Below are positions 46,501 to 60,379 of a stretch of DNA of 64,000 bases, in pieces (the stretch's first letter is position 1; every line of letters starts with the position of its first letter). The stretch is from Galbula dea (lineage: Eukaryota; Chordata; Aves; Piciformes; Galbulidae), in assembly GCA_013399015.1 (NCBI GenBank), contig VWZX01001688.1, positions 4,676,220 through 4,740,219 of the forward strand, given 5' to 3'. The translations under genes and the position numbers were made by a program. The notes beneath the pieces are model-generated. The model made no database searches and had not been told where the DNA came from. It saw only the letters and a program-made list of their open reading frames with translations.

Positions 46501-49500
46501 TAGTCTCCTAAAAATCAATTACTTTTACAGAAGACTGATTAAAAATGCTTTACAGATTTTGAATGTTACTGCAAGTTATTGATATGGTAGAGGAACATGA
46601 GCAAATGAACATGACTATCTTTTTATGTACCTTATAGGTACCTGCCAAAGAAGAGTTTCAAGAGGATCCTCATCCTTTTCCATTGACCGTTACAGGATCT
46701 TCATCATCCCCACTGTGTGCTTCTATCTGAACATCCCCTTCTCAGCACAGCTACTCAGAACCTGCTGAGGCAAGGAAAAGTACATTACAAACAAAGTATT
46801 TTTAAAAATAATCCCATGCAGACACATTGACAGAATCAATTTGTAGAAGAGTGTCTAATGAGACTGGCTCACAGCATTTCTGTTTTGATGTCAAAACTTT
46901 GAGGCCTCAGGGTGCTAGAAGGGTGGGAAATTATCAAGTTTTGACCAAATCAGATACTTCACTGTTCTTGAAATCAGTTAATTAATTTAAAAACTAAAAC
47001 ACTGAACTCAGTCACTGGGTTCTTGTGTTCCTCAGCATCTCACACAGATCTGATGAGAAACTTTCAATTCTTCATATGTAGGTTCAGAAAGGAAATGCAA
47101 ACAAAATGATTAAACACAACTCCATCCTCTCAATACCAAGTCTCAGTGCATCACCCAGAGCAGATAGCAGTGCTGATCTAGAGCTGCCTACTCTACACAG
47201 GGCACAAATCCTGCCGCCCCACTACCTTTGGTGGGCTTGTTTTGTTTTGGTTTTTTTCCACAAACATCAAAAGGGCAATATTACTTCAAAATCCTCACCC
47301 TGCATTCATCACACTAAACCAAACATGACAGGGCTGGCTGCAATATATTCATGCAACAGCTCTGATAACCACACTTGCACTTTTGGTTTTGTCAGTCTCA
47401 CATGAATATTTATGCACGTTTCCATGATATGATGTCCGCTGGTTTGCATAGGACACAGGTTGTCAGCAGCTGAAAGCCATTAGCATCTGACAGCTGTAAC
47501 ATAGCTTATTTGAAAGAAACAGGTGGTCCTGGGCATTTTCTAGCAGGCAGGTGATTAAGGCACCATTACAGACTGCATCTTCTTTGGCAGCTGCACAGAC
47601 AAGGAGGGTCCTTCTCACTCTGGAAGGACCTGCCTGGCGGAAGGGAGATTTAATTATTATCACTACATAATGGGTAGCTTGTAGAAGACCTGACAGAAAC
47701 AGATAGTGAGCAAACACGAGACACAGATCACAGCCAATGAAGTAATTACAATCCAAATAAGAGTGTATGAGCTGGCTGGGAGCAGCAGATGTTGCTGTCC
47801 ATCAGCATCTCCATATAAAACATAAGTTTAAATGTTACCTAAAAAAAAAAAGAAGAGAGTAGGACATTATTTGAAGAGCAATAGGAAACTGGGATTCTCA
47901 TAGGGGATCTCTCAGGGGCAGAGGGGTGGAAGGCATCCAGTGCACAGGGCAGTGACAGCATGGACAAATACCAGGAGGGACCAGGGAGGAAGATACTCAT
48001 CCACCTTCAACCCACCAACATCCCTCTCTCCCAAACCTGCTTCCTGGATCCAGTTCTCAGGTGGGGAGAGTGGGAATGAGCTGATGAACTCAGAGAGAGT
48101 GAGATGAAACCCACGCCCAAGTGGGCAGCCATGGGAAGGTGGTCAAAGTCCTACTCATATTTAGTCTTTCTAGGTGGTAAATGTTGCACACATGGTAAGT
48201 AAAAGATGCTCCTCAATTTCTGTTCAAGTCATGGCATTTTGGTTTCTGAAAACCAAATTAAAGGCATGACTTGGGCAGGCACAAAATGGTCAGATGTAAC
48301 AGAAGAGAGGTACAGGACAAGGCAGCCCTTCTGAGCTACTGGAACTCTCATGTTCACACCACACCAGTAAACAAAATTATTCCACTTATTCAAGGCTATT
48401 TCATAAATTATTTAGAAAAAGATTACATAAAAGCAGGAAATGTCAACATGTGCACATTACTTCCTTTCAAACCATTTTCTTGGCAGCCACCCCCTTTGTT
48501 CTACCTCAATCTTTCTTCCAAAAGAGGATTAATATTTATGTTCATAAACTTAACATTTAAAGAAGTTTTGAAATGACTTTACCTATGCAGTATCACCTTC
48601 CAGATTTGCCATGCTGTTGCTTTCACCACACTTCATTCCTTCAGCATTCTTTTCATCTCCAAAATGTGTGACTAACTATCATTGTAAACACATTTTTGTA
48701 CCTTATTTTTAAAAAAGCCATACTCAATAGCAGCAAAACTTTGGTTTGCAAATTGCCACACAATATTCCTGTCCCACTATCAACAAGGATGTACCTATTC
48801 AGCTTCACTGCCTTTGATGCAGAGCCAGAATCAGACCTGTTCAACATTTTCTTATTAATTACAAACTAAACCAAGCATGATAGATTGAGATGGCCTTGAT
48901 GAGAATGGTGTCCAGGTGTTAGGGGATTTTCTTTAGTATTGATACAGCCTTTCAAATATTGGAGCCTTCTGTCTGGAGACATGTAAAAGTTTCAGAATCA
49001 GGGTTTTCCAGTAACATCATTCTTAGTTTCCACCTGAAGAGAGAAAAATCATGTCTTTTCATTTCACCTGGCCTCACAATAAGGGATGTCAGAAAAGATG
49101 CGTGTAGGTATGTGTGTATCACATTTTTTGAGCTAGTTTTCAGTTTCAGTTCACCCTTTTCCAGGTGTACCACCCCTGTAAGAAAGAAAATAATCCTTGG
49201 GGACAACCCAGCCAGATCCTAACAGATACTAATGGAGCAGCCTGCCACCACTGCCTTTTGCAAGCCATTGGCAGCATCCAAAAAACGCCAGGAAAGCAGC
49301 TGCAGCAGATTGCCCTGTAAGCACTGAGCCCTCCCACAGCAGATGTATCCGTGGGCCAGTAGCTCTCAGGGCAGGCACAGAGCAGCAGGAGGCACTCAAG
49401 GCTGTAAGTCCTTGCTGCAGCTCAGCCTCTTTTGAGCACATAGAGAATCTGGCCTTCATCTCCCAGTAGATTTTTTTCCCATGTTCTGTGTACAGAGTTA

Positions 49501-50187
49501 CTATTATAAGCACAATCATGGTGAATGTTTGTGCAAATGATTAGCTCTGAATCTTCTTGGTACTTTATACAACTTTGTTACTATTTTTATTTTAGCTGTA
49601 TTTTTGGAAATGGTGAGCGTGGAAATATCCACCACTTTCCTGGAAGCATATGCACAACATGGCTTTAATTCACAAACCTTGAAGTTAATAAAAGTTAATA
49701 AATGTTTTATTTTTGTCAAAAAACATCAGTGAAGAACAGACCTAACGTTATCCAGCCCCAGAGCTTACAAAATGCTAATTGCTGCAGAGTCATGCAGTAT
49801 ATTTTTAAAACAAGCACTGTTTAAAATATTCACAATTAATTGTAGCAAAGACCTGTAGTTCTCAGTGCAAGTAGTTGGAACAAGCACTGCTATCTGATGT
49901 GCAATGACCTTTTGAAATATTTTTAGGTACTGTCCAACAAAAACAAATGGTTGTGGTTACCCCACAGACAAAAGCCAACCTACCTGTGTTCTGTCATTCC
50001 ATAACAAATGAAGACCTACCAGGAAGCTTTTCATCAGTAGATCATACCACAAACCAAACCCTTGTCAAATTTCAAAAGGAGATCTAAAATCAAGGGCCTT
50101 GCTCCTCCCCACTGGCAATTAGAAAAGCCAAGTGTCAGGGAATAATTATCAGCATCCAAAAGATGAACCAAATTCCAAATTGTTGTG
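40501..50187. other. Unique noncoding DNA
   Basis: About 9.7 kb without a recognisable gene or interspersed repeat. A/C-rich low-complexity tracts occur at about 44353-44396 and 44480-44526. ACATACATAC lies near 41096. The open frames are all short (at most 113 codons) and occur on both strands without domain content. Confidence 0.5.
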
Positions 50188-50203
50188 TTTTTTTTTTTTT
50201 TTT
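50188..50203 (+). repeat. T16 homopolymer
   Basis: Sixteen consecutive T. No retroposon body was recognised next to it. Confidence 0.9.
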
Positions 50204-51050
50204 ATTTAGCCAAGATTCCTAAAAGAAAGAAAAAACAAAACAACAAAAGAAATAAAAATCAATGTACAAATAATTCTGATGCAGGAAAAATATAAACCCA
50301 AGGTATGATTGCACAGAGGGTCACCCACTGTAGGTGACAGCCAGACAATTTCCTTCCCTGTTAGAAAACCATTAGGTTACTCATTAAGCTTATTTCTTTA
50401 AAAGTCCCCTAAAAAGGCCCCATGGCATCAAAATGTCATATTCACAGGAGGCTTTGATAGTGAGGACAGGGTCCAGGTTCTGCTGCTTTCTAAAGGGCAT
50501 GCTGAGCAGCTCAGAGTCAGGGATGGAAACGAAGAGTGCTTTCAGAGTTAACAGCTCTCAAAGCTCTAAGGTAATTTTAACATATAGGTAGAGATAGTCA
50601 AGCCCTTGCCAGCTTCCAGTGTCTGTTTTTCCAGCTGCCCTGGATGTGGACCTTTTCTTGATAGAGTGCTTCAGTTCTTTGCCTGTTTCTCTATGAAGCT
50701 CACTATCATAGACTATGGGCAACCCCTTAAACTCTTCTGGATCTAGAAGAGTGAGTCCTGTCCTGACAGGAGAGCCAGAATCTCAAGGCATTCATTCTTA
50801 CCACATTTCAGCAATATCATATGCATTTCAGGTAAAAATTTCTGTATCTATATTCAGCTCCACAAGTGTTTGTTCTTCCCTTCCTTATTAACTGTTTGAG
50901 CCATGTTGGCATGCTCAGTCCAAAATCTGCTTCAATCAACTGGTTTAATAACATCTGTTGTTGAGAAGGACAGACAACAAGCTAAATTGTCTAACTGACA
51001 TCAAACTAGGAAGAATTTTTTAAAAATATAACCATTTTTTTTCCATTAAA
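50204..51050. other. Unique noncoding DNA
   Basis: No gene recognised. An A-rich stretch follows the T16 run at about 50220-50260. Confidence 0.5.
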
Positions 51051-51161
51051 TCAGGACTGGATGGGGCTCTGGGCAACCTGATCTAGTGGAAGGTGTCCTT
51101 GCCAGGCAAAGATGATCTTTAAGGTCCCTTCCAACTCTAACTATTCTATGATTCTATGATT
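51051..51161 (+). mobile_element. CR1 LINE 3' end, short fragment
   Basis: About 110 bases of the CR1 terminal region: GACTGGATGGGGCTCTGGGC, the GATCTAGTGG word, GGTCCCTTCCAACTC and an ATTCTATG octamer tail. Only the last part of ORF2 and the 3' UTR remain. The octamer variant (ATTCTATG) differs from the one at 13704 (ATTCTGTG), so this is a different insertion and probably a different subfamily. Confidence 0.93.
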
Positions 51162-51550
51162 GAAAGGTGTAATCTGTGGCATGTTTTGTGGTTAAGACTT
51201 GCATATTAAATTCTTCTGGTGTAATGGTGCCACCAGCAGCTAATAGTTAGAACTGGTTGTAGCTGAAAAACCTAGTCAAGAACACAATTTTCTCCACATA
51301 GGTTATTTAAGCTTCTAAAAAAGTATCCTTCAATTTTTTTTAAACAATATTTTGATAAGAACATGGGAGCCAAAAATTGGTTCTAAATGTGAAGAAACTG
51401 AAGGTTGTATTTCTAAAAGGGTGAGAAAAGAAGAGATAAAATATTAAAACCTCTTTGGTCTTTCTTCTTTTATTACCTAGGAGTAAAAATAGGTCATAAT
51501 AATAAGACTTCCAAAAATGTTTCTGAAGTCACCTTTAAAAAAAACATTAA
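51162..51550. other. Noncoding DNA between two CR1 ends
   Basis: AT-rich unique sequence, no gene recognised. Confidence 0.5.
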
Positions 51551-51608
51551 CAGTTGGTCTTGATAGTCTTAAAGGTTCTTTCCAACCTAAGTGATTCTAT
51601 GATTCTAC
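51551..51608 (+). mobile_element. CR1 LINE 3' tail, very short fragment
   Basis: About 58 bases: the terminal GGTCTTGATAGTCTTAAAGG and TTTCCAACC words followed by GATTCTATGATTCTA. Same strand as the previous fragment and 390 bases away. It has its own tail, so it is an independent insertion. Confidence 0.85.
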
Positions 51609-51735
51609 TTGAAAAATCCATTCCTTATGCTCCTTCTGCTGAAGTGCTGGAAAGCCTTTAAGAATTCTTAAAGTGTAAAACGGTTATTTACATCTTCTTT
51701 TAAAGGACCAGGCTTAAATGCTATTTTGTTGATAC

Positions 51736-51755
51736 ATATATATATATATATATAT
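51736..51755. repeat. (AT)10 microsatellite
   Basis: Ten uninterrupted AT dinucleotides. Confidence 0.95.
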
Positions 51756-54009
51756 GCAAAGAATTTTAGAAACCACAACCAAGTAATGATATATTCTTAT
51801 CTGTAACAAATTATGAAATGGCTTCTTCATTTAAGTAACTAGCATGTAACATTCTTATGTCTCTTCTTATCTGAGAATATCTTTTTCCTCTTAGACATAA
51901 ATCATTTAGAATCAAGTAACTAAAGTTTCCTTAAGGTGCAGAATGTAATAATACAAGCTATGCAATAGATTTGTATAATTTGGTATAGCTTAATCTTTAA
52001 AACTTTTCTTGGAAAAAAATGCCCACATCATATGCTTCACATAAAAAAGAAACAGCTGACAAATCAGGATGGGTCAAACAACACTGGTATTTCAAAGCAA
52101 AAATGACACAAAGCTTATTCTTCAGGAAGAAAGAATCTAGTGTGAAATTTAAAGGAGACCAAGGAAACATTAGAATGACAGTTAACCCTTTGTTTCCCCC
52201 TCAAAAATATCCTTATATTTTTCTTGCCTTGACAAAGATTTCATGAGAAAAAATGATGCTGTGTTAGCCTCCAGCTTGCCATGAATTTTCCTTCCATAAA
52301 CTTCTCTAGATAGCAATGCAAACTTCCACTGCATCAGCTTCAAAACTGCACCAAAAAACCTCCCATTAATCCTTCCCCAATTTCAAGTGATATTTTGTGT
52401 GATGAAAAGCTTGTAAAAGATTACAAGCTGCTTAGATACTGCAGTAAAGGGAGCTTTAAAATGTCTTTATAAATTTGTCCTGGTTTTCTTCAAATACAAT
52501 TAAACTGAGAAGTCATCATCCATACCATGCAGGTATGAATTTCCTTCCACAGAAGGAACCAAGAGTTACATCACATTTGCAGCAAAGTAACTGAGCTAAA
52601 GACTGAAAGATAAATAGGTCAATACAAGAATCAGATCAGTTATCAGCAAGATAATTTAGCTGATTTACAGGGTTTGGATACAAGAGTATATGCAGGAAAC
52701 TCATGTATTCTGCAATCCTTCCCAGCCATAGCCTCTCTCTGTGTTGATCTCAAGTTTAATGGGTTTAATCTGGAGTACCCCTGGCAGCCCTGTGGAGCCT
52801 TGGTGCACAAACCCCCAGCTGAAAGTCACTGTCACTCCTTGTGCATTCACACTATTGCACCTGCACATTTTATTTGTCACACAAAAGGTCAGAAGCTTGC
52901 CAGCAGGCTGCCTGCCTTCTCAGACACAATGCACCAAGAAAAATAACTCCAAGGAGCTGCTTGCTGTAATTTCCTGCAATTTAAGGCTATTTATTTTAAA
53001 AACTTTTGCTGCCAACCTCCCCATCTGACTGTCACACTTTTGCTGAATTTTATCATCAGAACATAGTAATTTATTAGAGATCAAATCCAACCCCTTATTT
53101 GACTGTCTCGGTTTTAAATACTATTCAGCCTTTTTAGCTGCTCTGAATCCTTGGGGCCCTGTATAATTAATGTTTCTTTAGCAAAGGCAGTAAGACAACT
53201 GGCTGTGCACAGCCCATGTTAACCCTTTGCTGAAACCACCATAAAACCACAGTGAGGAGCTGTGTTTGCAAAGGGGTCATGACAAGTGATCCACAGAATT
53301 GTTTCTACTTTTGGCATTTGAAGCCTAGCCAGGATTACTCTTCTATTCAAGTGGGCTTAGGATAGCCACTAGCTCCCCATGTGATCAGAAACTGATCTGT
53401 GCCTGGAAATGTTAATTAACAGATGGGGGGGTGCACCCACACGTGTGGCATTTGGGGAGAGACTGGGACTTTTGTAAAGCTTTTGTGGCTATTGAAGGAT
53501 TTTGAGAAATGATCAAGTGAAAGGGTGAATATTCAGTGTCATGTTGGCTGTAATAGTGGCCCAGCAGGAAACCTGTATGTGAGAACCAGGGACAAGCTAG
53601 CATAGACTATATGCGCCAGAAGATGAGGTGAAAGGTGATCATTTCACCTGAGAGAACACCAGAAGAGAAGAATAAGAATGCCCTGCATCTGGGACACTGA
53701 TTTTCCCATCCAAATCTGACCCAAAACACTGAAGCCTACTGGTATCCAGCAGGCCACATTGAAGAGTCACATTTGAGGGGTGAAAAAGAGGGGTCAGCCC
53801 TTTGCAGCCTGCCACCACATACCTGTCTCAAGTCCAACCTACCTGAATTCCCTGGTGACAGAAGGGTTTGCCCAACCTCACTTACATCACCTACCTCCAA
53901 TCAGCTGTCAGAAGCTTCTAAAATTGAGCTCTGATAAGCTTTTACTTCTAACACCAAGAAGCACATCTAAAAGCACTAGACTGTCTTTGAAAAGCAAAAA
54001 TGAACCACT
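51756..54009. other. Unique noncoding DNA with abutting palindromes
   Basis: No gene recognised. At 53429-53448 two perfect palindromes overlap by two bases: GGGTGCACCC (53429-53438) and CCACACGTGTGG (53437-53448). The latter contains a CACGTG E-box. Confidence 0.5.
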
Positions 54010-54180
54010 GAATCACAGAGCAGCCAGGTTGGAAGGGACCTCAAGCCATCATCTGGTCCAACCTTTCACGGTAAAAGGGAGCCTAGGTGAGATTACCTAG
54101 CACCCTATGCAATTGAATCTTGAAACTTCCAGGTTGCTGCTACCCTCTAGAAATTCTCCTTTGTTTTCATCCCTAGCACA
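54010..54180 (-). mobile_element. CR1 LINE 3' end, diverged, minus strand
   Basis: Reverse orientation CR1 terminus: AATCACAGAGCAGCCAGG, GTTGGAAGGGACCTC, CATCTGGTCCAACCTTTC, then CCTAGCACCCTATGCAATTG. The first ~120 bases are clear; the left-hand (5') limit near 54180 is approximate because divergence increases. It represents an older copy than the one at 13252. Confidence 0.85.
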
Positions 54181-57100
54181 GATAAATGTTCAAGCCAACT
54201 TCTGTGGCCTCCTGAAGAAGCCTAACTTGACTTAATGAATAAAGGTCTACATCTGCAGCAGCTTCAATGCTTTCTTGTTCTGCAACTCACCCTGTAACCT
54301 CATTCTTCCCCATTTTCTTCACAATCAAACAAGAACAAATGCATAATATTTATGAGTAAATATTGAATTTTATTCCTACGTTGGCAGATAATCTCCTTTA
54401 GGTCAATATTGTCACAGCCCATAGGTCAAACAACAGGTTTTGGCCAGAAGTAAAAACCATTGCACGGTAAAAGCAGCCCAATAACAAACACATTTGACTT
54501 AAAATTTAAACATCTTATCATTTTTCTTTTCCAGCTATGTGACCTATTGCCACAAATAGAAAACATATAACCTAGCATAGGAAAGCAACAATATTTATCA
54601 AGGTCTGCTCTCAGCTATATGTTTTTGCATTAGTGAGTTTTTCACAGTTAAGAGGGTCAAACTGTACCTCAGAACATTCCAATAATCTGTTGTAAAACAA
54701 AACCACAGAAAGACTACTGTATTTTATATTGATCTATTAAAAATTGTTACTGCAGTTGGAATTCTGAAGGGGCTGCCCTAAGAAAACTTTGTCCTTTTTG
54801 GGTGAACTATTTAAGGCAGTATCCTTGACTGAACTTCCAGCATTCTAGCTAGTTTGACCATGTTTGTCTTCTACCCAAAGCACTCCCAACAAAAATAGCT
54901 GCCAGAGCCCTTGTGCAGCAGTTGTCTCAAGAAGATAGTCTCTGATTTTTGCAGTTCTCTTAAACTGTATTTTAAGAAGACTATTTTCCATATCTCTCAT
55001 CAAATAGCTTTTAGTAGTTGCAGATATGTTTGGTGTAAGTCTTAGTTTCCCACGAGCAAGAGCTTTGGGGAGATTTCTAGACTATATTTGAACTATAGGT
55101 GCTGAATGAACTACAATTAACTATCAAGATCTTTGCTAGGCATGAAGTACCCTTCTACATTTTGCTGAATAAGTGGGAAAAGGCACAAACTAAACCATAA
55201 TATCAGCCTATTGAACTAGTATTAAAATATAAAGTTCTGTTCTGAACTCTAGATGTGTTATTTCAAAGGAATGTCTACCAAAGTAATCAAGGAACCATTG
55301 AATGTTACAGACTGCATGTGCTTTAGAGACAGGTGCTTGTCTTTCCTGTCAAACTTTATCTTAGAGTTTGAGCAGAAAAATCCATGAAGGGGGAAATAAC
55401 AGCAGATTAAAATAAACCTAATGTGGTTTCCAGAAAGTGGTAGTCTGCCCCGTCTTTGTACCAGTGTTGGTAGGAAAGGAACATGCCTCGACATGCAAAC
55501 CAGCCCCAGAGTGCACTGGAGAGGAACCAGTCTTTGTTTAAAGCAGCACAAGGTTATCCTGCACTTCTTTATTCTGTCAGCTTCTGGTAACCATAGAAAA
55601 CTGATATACAGCACACACAGCCTGAATGGCTGATAAAAAGGATCATATGTAATGCTGGATGCTTATTTACCTTGCTCACTAATGCTTGGCTAATCAGGAT
55701 CCTTTATACAGCTTTGTCAGAAAACAAACACTAACTTCTTTCAAAATAGGATCTCTGGTGAAAAAAGAGAACAAAAATTCCCCTATGGGCAAAGAAATAG
55801 TCTATTAAACCAGGAAGTATTCTGTGGTATACACAATGTTCAAACTGTTGTCTGATGTAAAAAACACAACCTAATTTTTGTATTTGAGTTAGTTTCTGCC
55901 ATTTTAGCTCATTCTTAGTGAGCACAACTTTGGTTTAAGGTTTCTTATTCTTCGTATAATTAAAGCCTAAGTGCCAAGGAACAGACTTGGATATTGATGC
56001 TGCTTATTTCCTTAGTTTCACTCAGCAGTGCAACCACAAAGCTTTTGGATTTTGTCCTACCCAGTGAGAAGCATGACACTGACTTTGTTTTGTAATACTA
56101 CAGAGAAGCATAAAATGATGTCATTATTTTTGTATCTTTTGTAAGGCATGAATATAAACTCAGAACAGACAGTTAATCTAAAAGGTCTACTCTGCAAGGA
56201 ACAGACTATCAGTGATCAATACTATTTACAAGTTCTTTCTAAGTGCATAGTCATAAAAAATTGAGTCATGTTCAAACAGAAGAAACATTCCTAACAGCTA
56301 AGCATGATGGTAAATGTAAATAAATGTAGTTATGTGCCCAGTTCATGCTGATTCCCAGGCTAGATGCACGTCCCAGGGAGTGTGGGCTAGAACAGAACAA
56401 ATTTTATCACTTCTTTCCTAATGGTCTCTCTGTCAGGCAGCACAAGGACTTATATGACTTCTTTATTAAGCAAGAGTACATATGTATTCAGTCAAGATCT
56501 ATTTTCTCGAGCCAGAACACTTAAAAAAATGGTTTCTAAAAATAGGATTTGATCATGAATCTCATTCTTTCAGAGTCTTAGAGGAACTTTTACTGGTTTC
56601 ATAAACAACCACAGAACAACCTGAATTCAGAAAAATAAACCAATCTTTGATCAATGTTTTCAGTGGACGTTACATGAGGCATCTTTGTCTACGCCCATTA
56701 AACAGTGGCTGTTCTCAAATTCAGCCTTGCTTTCACTCCAAGTGCACTCACAAACAAGCTGCAGAATATGCAATTTTGTTCACCTGGAAACATCATCAGG
56801 AACCTGAGCATCACCCACCCCTGCCACAGACCATTGATGCCACAGACCACCTGCCATTAATGCTTATGAAAGTTACATTTATATTTAAATGCATTTTGAG
56901 ACACAAATACTTCAACATTAATTGTGTGTTTTCTAGGAAATCCAAATGGTTCCACATTCCTTTCATTTACAAGTTTAAGAAGCTAGGGCCACAATATCTA
57001 ACATTGATACCCAGTTGTTAGGAGACTAATTTTTGAATTTTAGCTCAGCAGCTACTGGTACACTAAAAAATTTGATGTGGTTTCATTGCCTGTCACTCTC

Positions 57101-57609
57101 CAGTACAAATTCCCACCCTAATCCTTTGGCATTGCTAATTTTTGTGGCTTGTGAAGGGGTGAAATAAAGAGCTAATTTTGCAGAAGGGATGCTGTTCATG
57201 CCTGTTCTGTAAATGTGCAATCTCCAACAGAAAAGCATTTTGTGTTAAATTGTAAAGGAGTCACTGGACAAGCTCAAAAAAATAATTAATCATTATAAGA
57301 AAAAAAACACTTTCAACTTAAGTATTATGAATTATGTATATTCATTCATTCATGCTGCTTATTGGCATTTGTTGTGGAATAACAGCTAGTGTACTCAATA
57401 AAGGATTTAACACAAAATGATATTTTTATGTTTAAACCATAACTGCTGCTCTGTTTCAGAATGATTTCCTATTTGCCTGCCGAGAGAGGAAAACATGGTT
57501 GGATTAGGAAAAAGTCAAGAGAACTTTCTCCATTTGCATCTCATAAAGGAATTTTCTTGATTCAAGGCACAGGATGAAGTTCACTGCCAAGTATATATTT
57601 ACAAACAGA
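54181..57609. other. Unique AT-rich noncoding DNA
   Basis: No gene or repeat family recognised. All open frames are short and without domain content. Confidence 0.5.
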
Positions 57610-57790
57610 ATCACTGCCTAATGCTCTGTGATACGAGCTGCATCCTCAGGGTGCAATTACAGCAATTATCTGGATGGATCTTCTCATCAGTAACCTTTGA
57701 CTCATCTCCTATAAACTGTCAGTCTTCATCACCAAATGGGGAAAGCAACGTATTGTTTCTATTCAATCATCTGCTTCTGAGAAAGAGAGA
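57610..57790. promoter_or_regulatory. Candidate regulatory element with phased homeodomain sites
   Basis: GCAATTA occurs at 57653-57659 and again at 57663-57669, exactly one helical turn apart. A perfect AP-1 site TGACTCA lies at 57698-57704. The surrounding sequence is complex and without simple repeats. The motifs are seen directly; an enhancer role is inference. Confidence 0.25.
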
Positions 57791-60379
57791 ACTCCACTAT
57801 TAGGACAGCCTGCCTGCCCATACATATGACCTCCTGTAGCTAGCCTGCATCTGCCAGACAGAGCAGCAAGCCCCAGAACAAGCAGCAGTTCACTCCTGAG
57901 CTGTTCTTCTGTCAGGAGGAAGTTGGCAGGCACCCTTGCACACTTCTGTGTTTTTCTTAGGCATTTCAAGGCAAGCAGAAAAAAAATCTTTTTGTGTGAA
58001 AAGTACAGCTGCATTGCCTAATCTTAAAAGGTGCTGAGGGTCTCTTGGTCTTCAAGGGGATTTGTTGGTTATGCATTAAGTTTTGGAAGTTAGCCCCAAA
58101 GGAAGAGAGCATTGTCTCAGCTCCCATTGGACTGGAATGAAGTCACTGAACTAAACGGTTTTACTGTAAACTTAAACCTATGCAAAGATGGAGTATAATC
58201 TTTTATTAACAGTACTGTGACATTTATTGTCACACAACTGTTACTGAAGTAAAACTCCTGCAAAACTTTTGTTGGAAGGAAAGGCCTAGAGGATACAGCC
58301 CATTTAAAATTGAGTGATTTCAATTCAGTCAGTAATGCTAAATGATGAATGGATAACTAACTCAGTTCAAAGGGCAGGACATTTAAAATAGGATGGGAAA
58401 ATAACTATTATAAATAGTTTTATAACTTTCATTTCATGAAGAAACAGCTGATGAATATATAGCAGAAAAACAAAAATATCACCTTTGTCTGAAAGGGAAT
58501 CTCTCAGCATACAGTTCTTCCAGGAAAAGTTCCAAGACTTAATTAATATTACTCTTAGCTGCTGCCTACCACTTGATTAGCTGGTAATAAAAGCAAGGCC
58601 CTTTCTTATCAAAGCAAACAGCACTGTCACTCCTTTGCATTTCTCCTATTATCTGCAAATGTTATGTGGACAGAGTAGGGACAAAACTAATAACAGACCA
58701 AATCTGGAAAAACCCCCAAAGCTACAAAATCATTTACAAAGGTAACTTGGTCAGCTACCAAAGAAGAAAGAAATTAAATTCTTCACTGCCAAGTGGCAAT
58801 TCAAAGTGAAAACAGATTGAACCAAAACTGTCAGAAAATTCTTTACCATTTTGTAATGATCACACACCCATAACGTCAGACAGAGTCCAACTGTTTCAGC
58901 GACTAACTTCAAACAATAGCTGGGCTGTTTAAAAGGCACAACAACAGGGAATGATGTTTGCCTGAAGACATACTGTATTAATGTAAATTGCTTTCAAATG
59001 CACATTCAGTTTCTTAAACTAAAGAAAATTTAGATATTAAACTGTGCAAGTGGAAGTTACTGTTAGAGTTATATATAACATTGTCAGCTGTAATTCAGTC
59101 ATCCATTAGTGACTGCATGGAGTAAGCTTACATTCAGTGGGAAAGACAGCAAAAGAGGTCTCTGTGTCAAAGGAAAATCACTCATTTTACTCCTCCTACT
59201 TTAGAAATGTCTTCAGACTATGAAGTCTGCATCTCCTTTTTGAGCCTTCCAGTTACCACCAGATGAAATTCTGTCTGTATATCCTTCTCATGAGATGCTG
59301 TGCCACCACTCCTGCCCATGGCTGTTAGTCATGCTGCCATAGTGCCTTAAGTGCTGACCTTTAAGAAGTTATAAATGTTATTTCAGTTTTAATATTCTGA
59401 GTTTAATGTCTGGAAGTGATTAACAGCACTGCCTTAATGTCATTAGGTCTGTGCTCATTTGCTCACCACCTTCTGCTAATGTAACTTAATCATTACATGC
59501 TGCAACACCTCAGGTGTCTATTTTAGTTCAGCTAGATCAAACTAGTAATAAGCAGCAGCACACTGAATCATCAGTAGGCTTCATTGCCTTCCTGAAGGAA
59601 AGAATTAAATCAGAGATTAATTTTGTTCTGTGTATCACCTTTCTCACCTGTACCATGGAGACACCATGGTTAAGAGGGATAGCAATCCTTCCTCACAGTG
59701 AAGACAAATTCCCATCTGTAATCTTTTTGTCAGTTACCTTTTCACTATAGATGTGAGATTGTTAAATAATCATATTCATTTTAACTAACAAAAAAGTAAA
59801 CTTAGCGAAGATCTTCAAGGGATGTACTGAGAGAAACCAGACATGTTTCCCTAATCCAGATGTGGTACTCAGCAAAAAGAGCTGAAACACAAGAAAAATA
59901 TTAGTTTGGATATGAAGGAGAGGATTGCAGGAACTTGAAGACAACAGATCAAGAAAATTTCTTGCTTCATTCACGAAAATGGAAGTCAGCCTGAAACCTA
60001 CTATTTCCTTATGCAGTCTACCAGAATAATGCTTAAACAATGAGTAATGATCATCTCATGTGAAAATCTTACATCACAGCATGCAGAGAAGAGACCTAGT
60101 CTTTGTGGTGACAATCTATACAGAATTTACATACTGTTGTGTCAAAGCTTAACTTGAAGAAAATAAAAGAAATCTACATTAGCTGACAAGCTCATCCTGT
60201 TATGAAGAGCCAGATGACTCCTCTGTGTGCTCACCTCACCTTAAACGTCTGCTTACATTTGTCTAACAAATCTGTTTCTTGACAAAAGACCTTTGACTAA
60301 AGATTTATTAAATAAACAGCTTAAATTATCATTAGACAATAATTTTACATACGTTAAAATGATTTAACACCAGAGAAAA
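57791..60379. other. Unique AT-rich noncoding DNA
   Basis: No gene or repeat family recognised. The frames are short and scattered on both strands. Confidence 0.5.
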
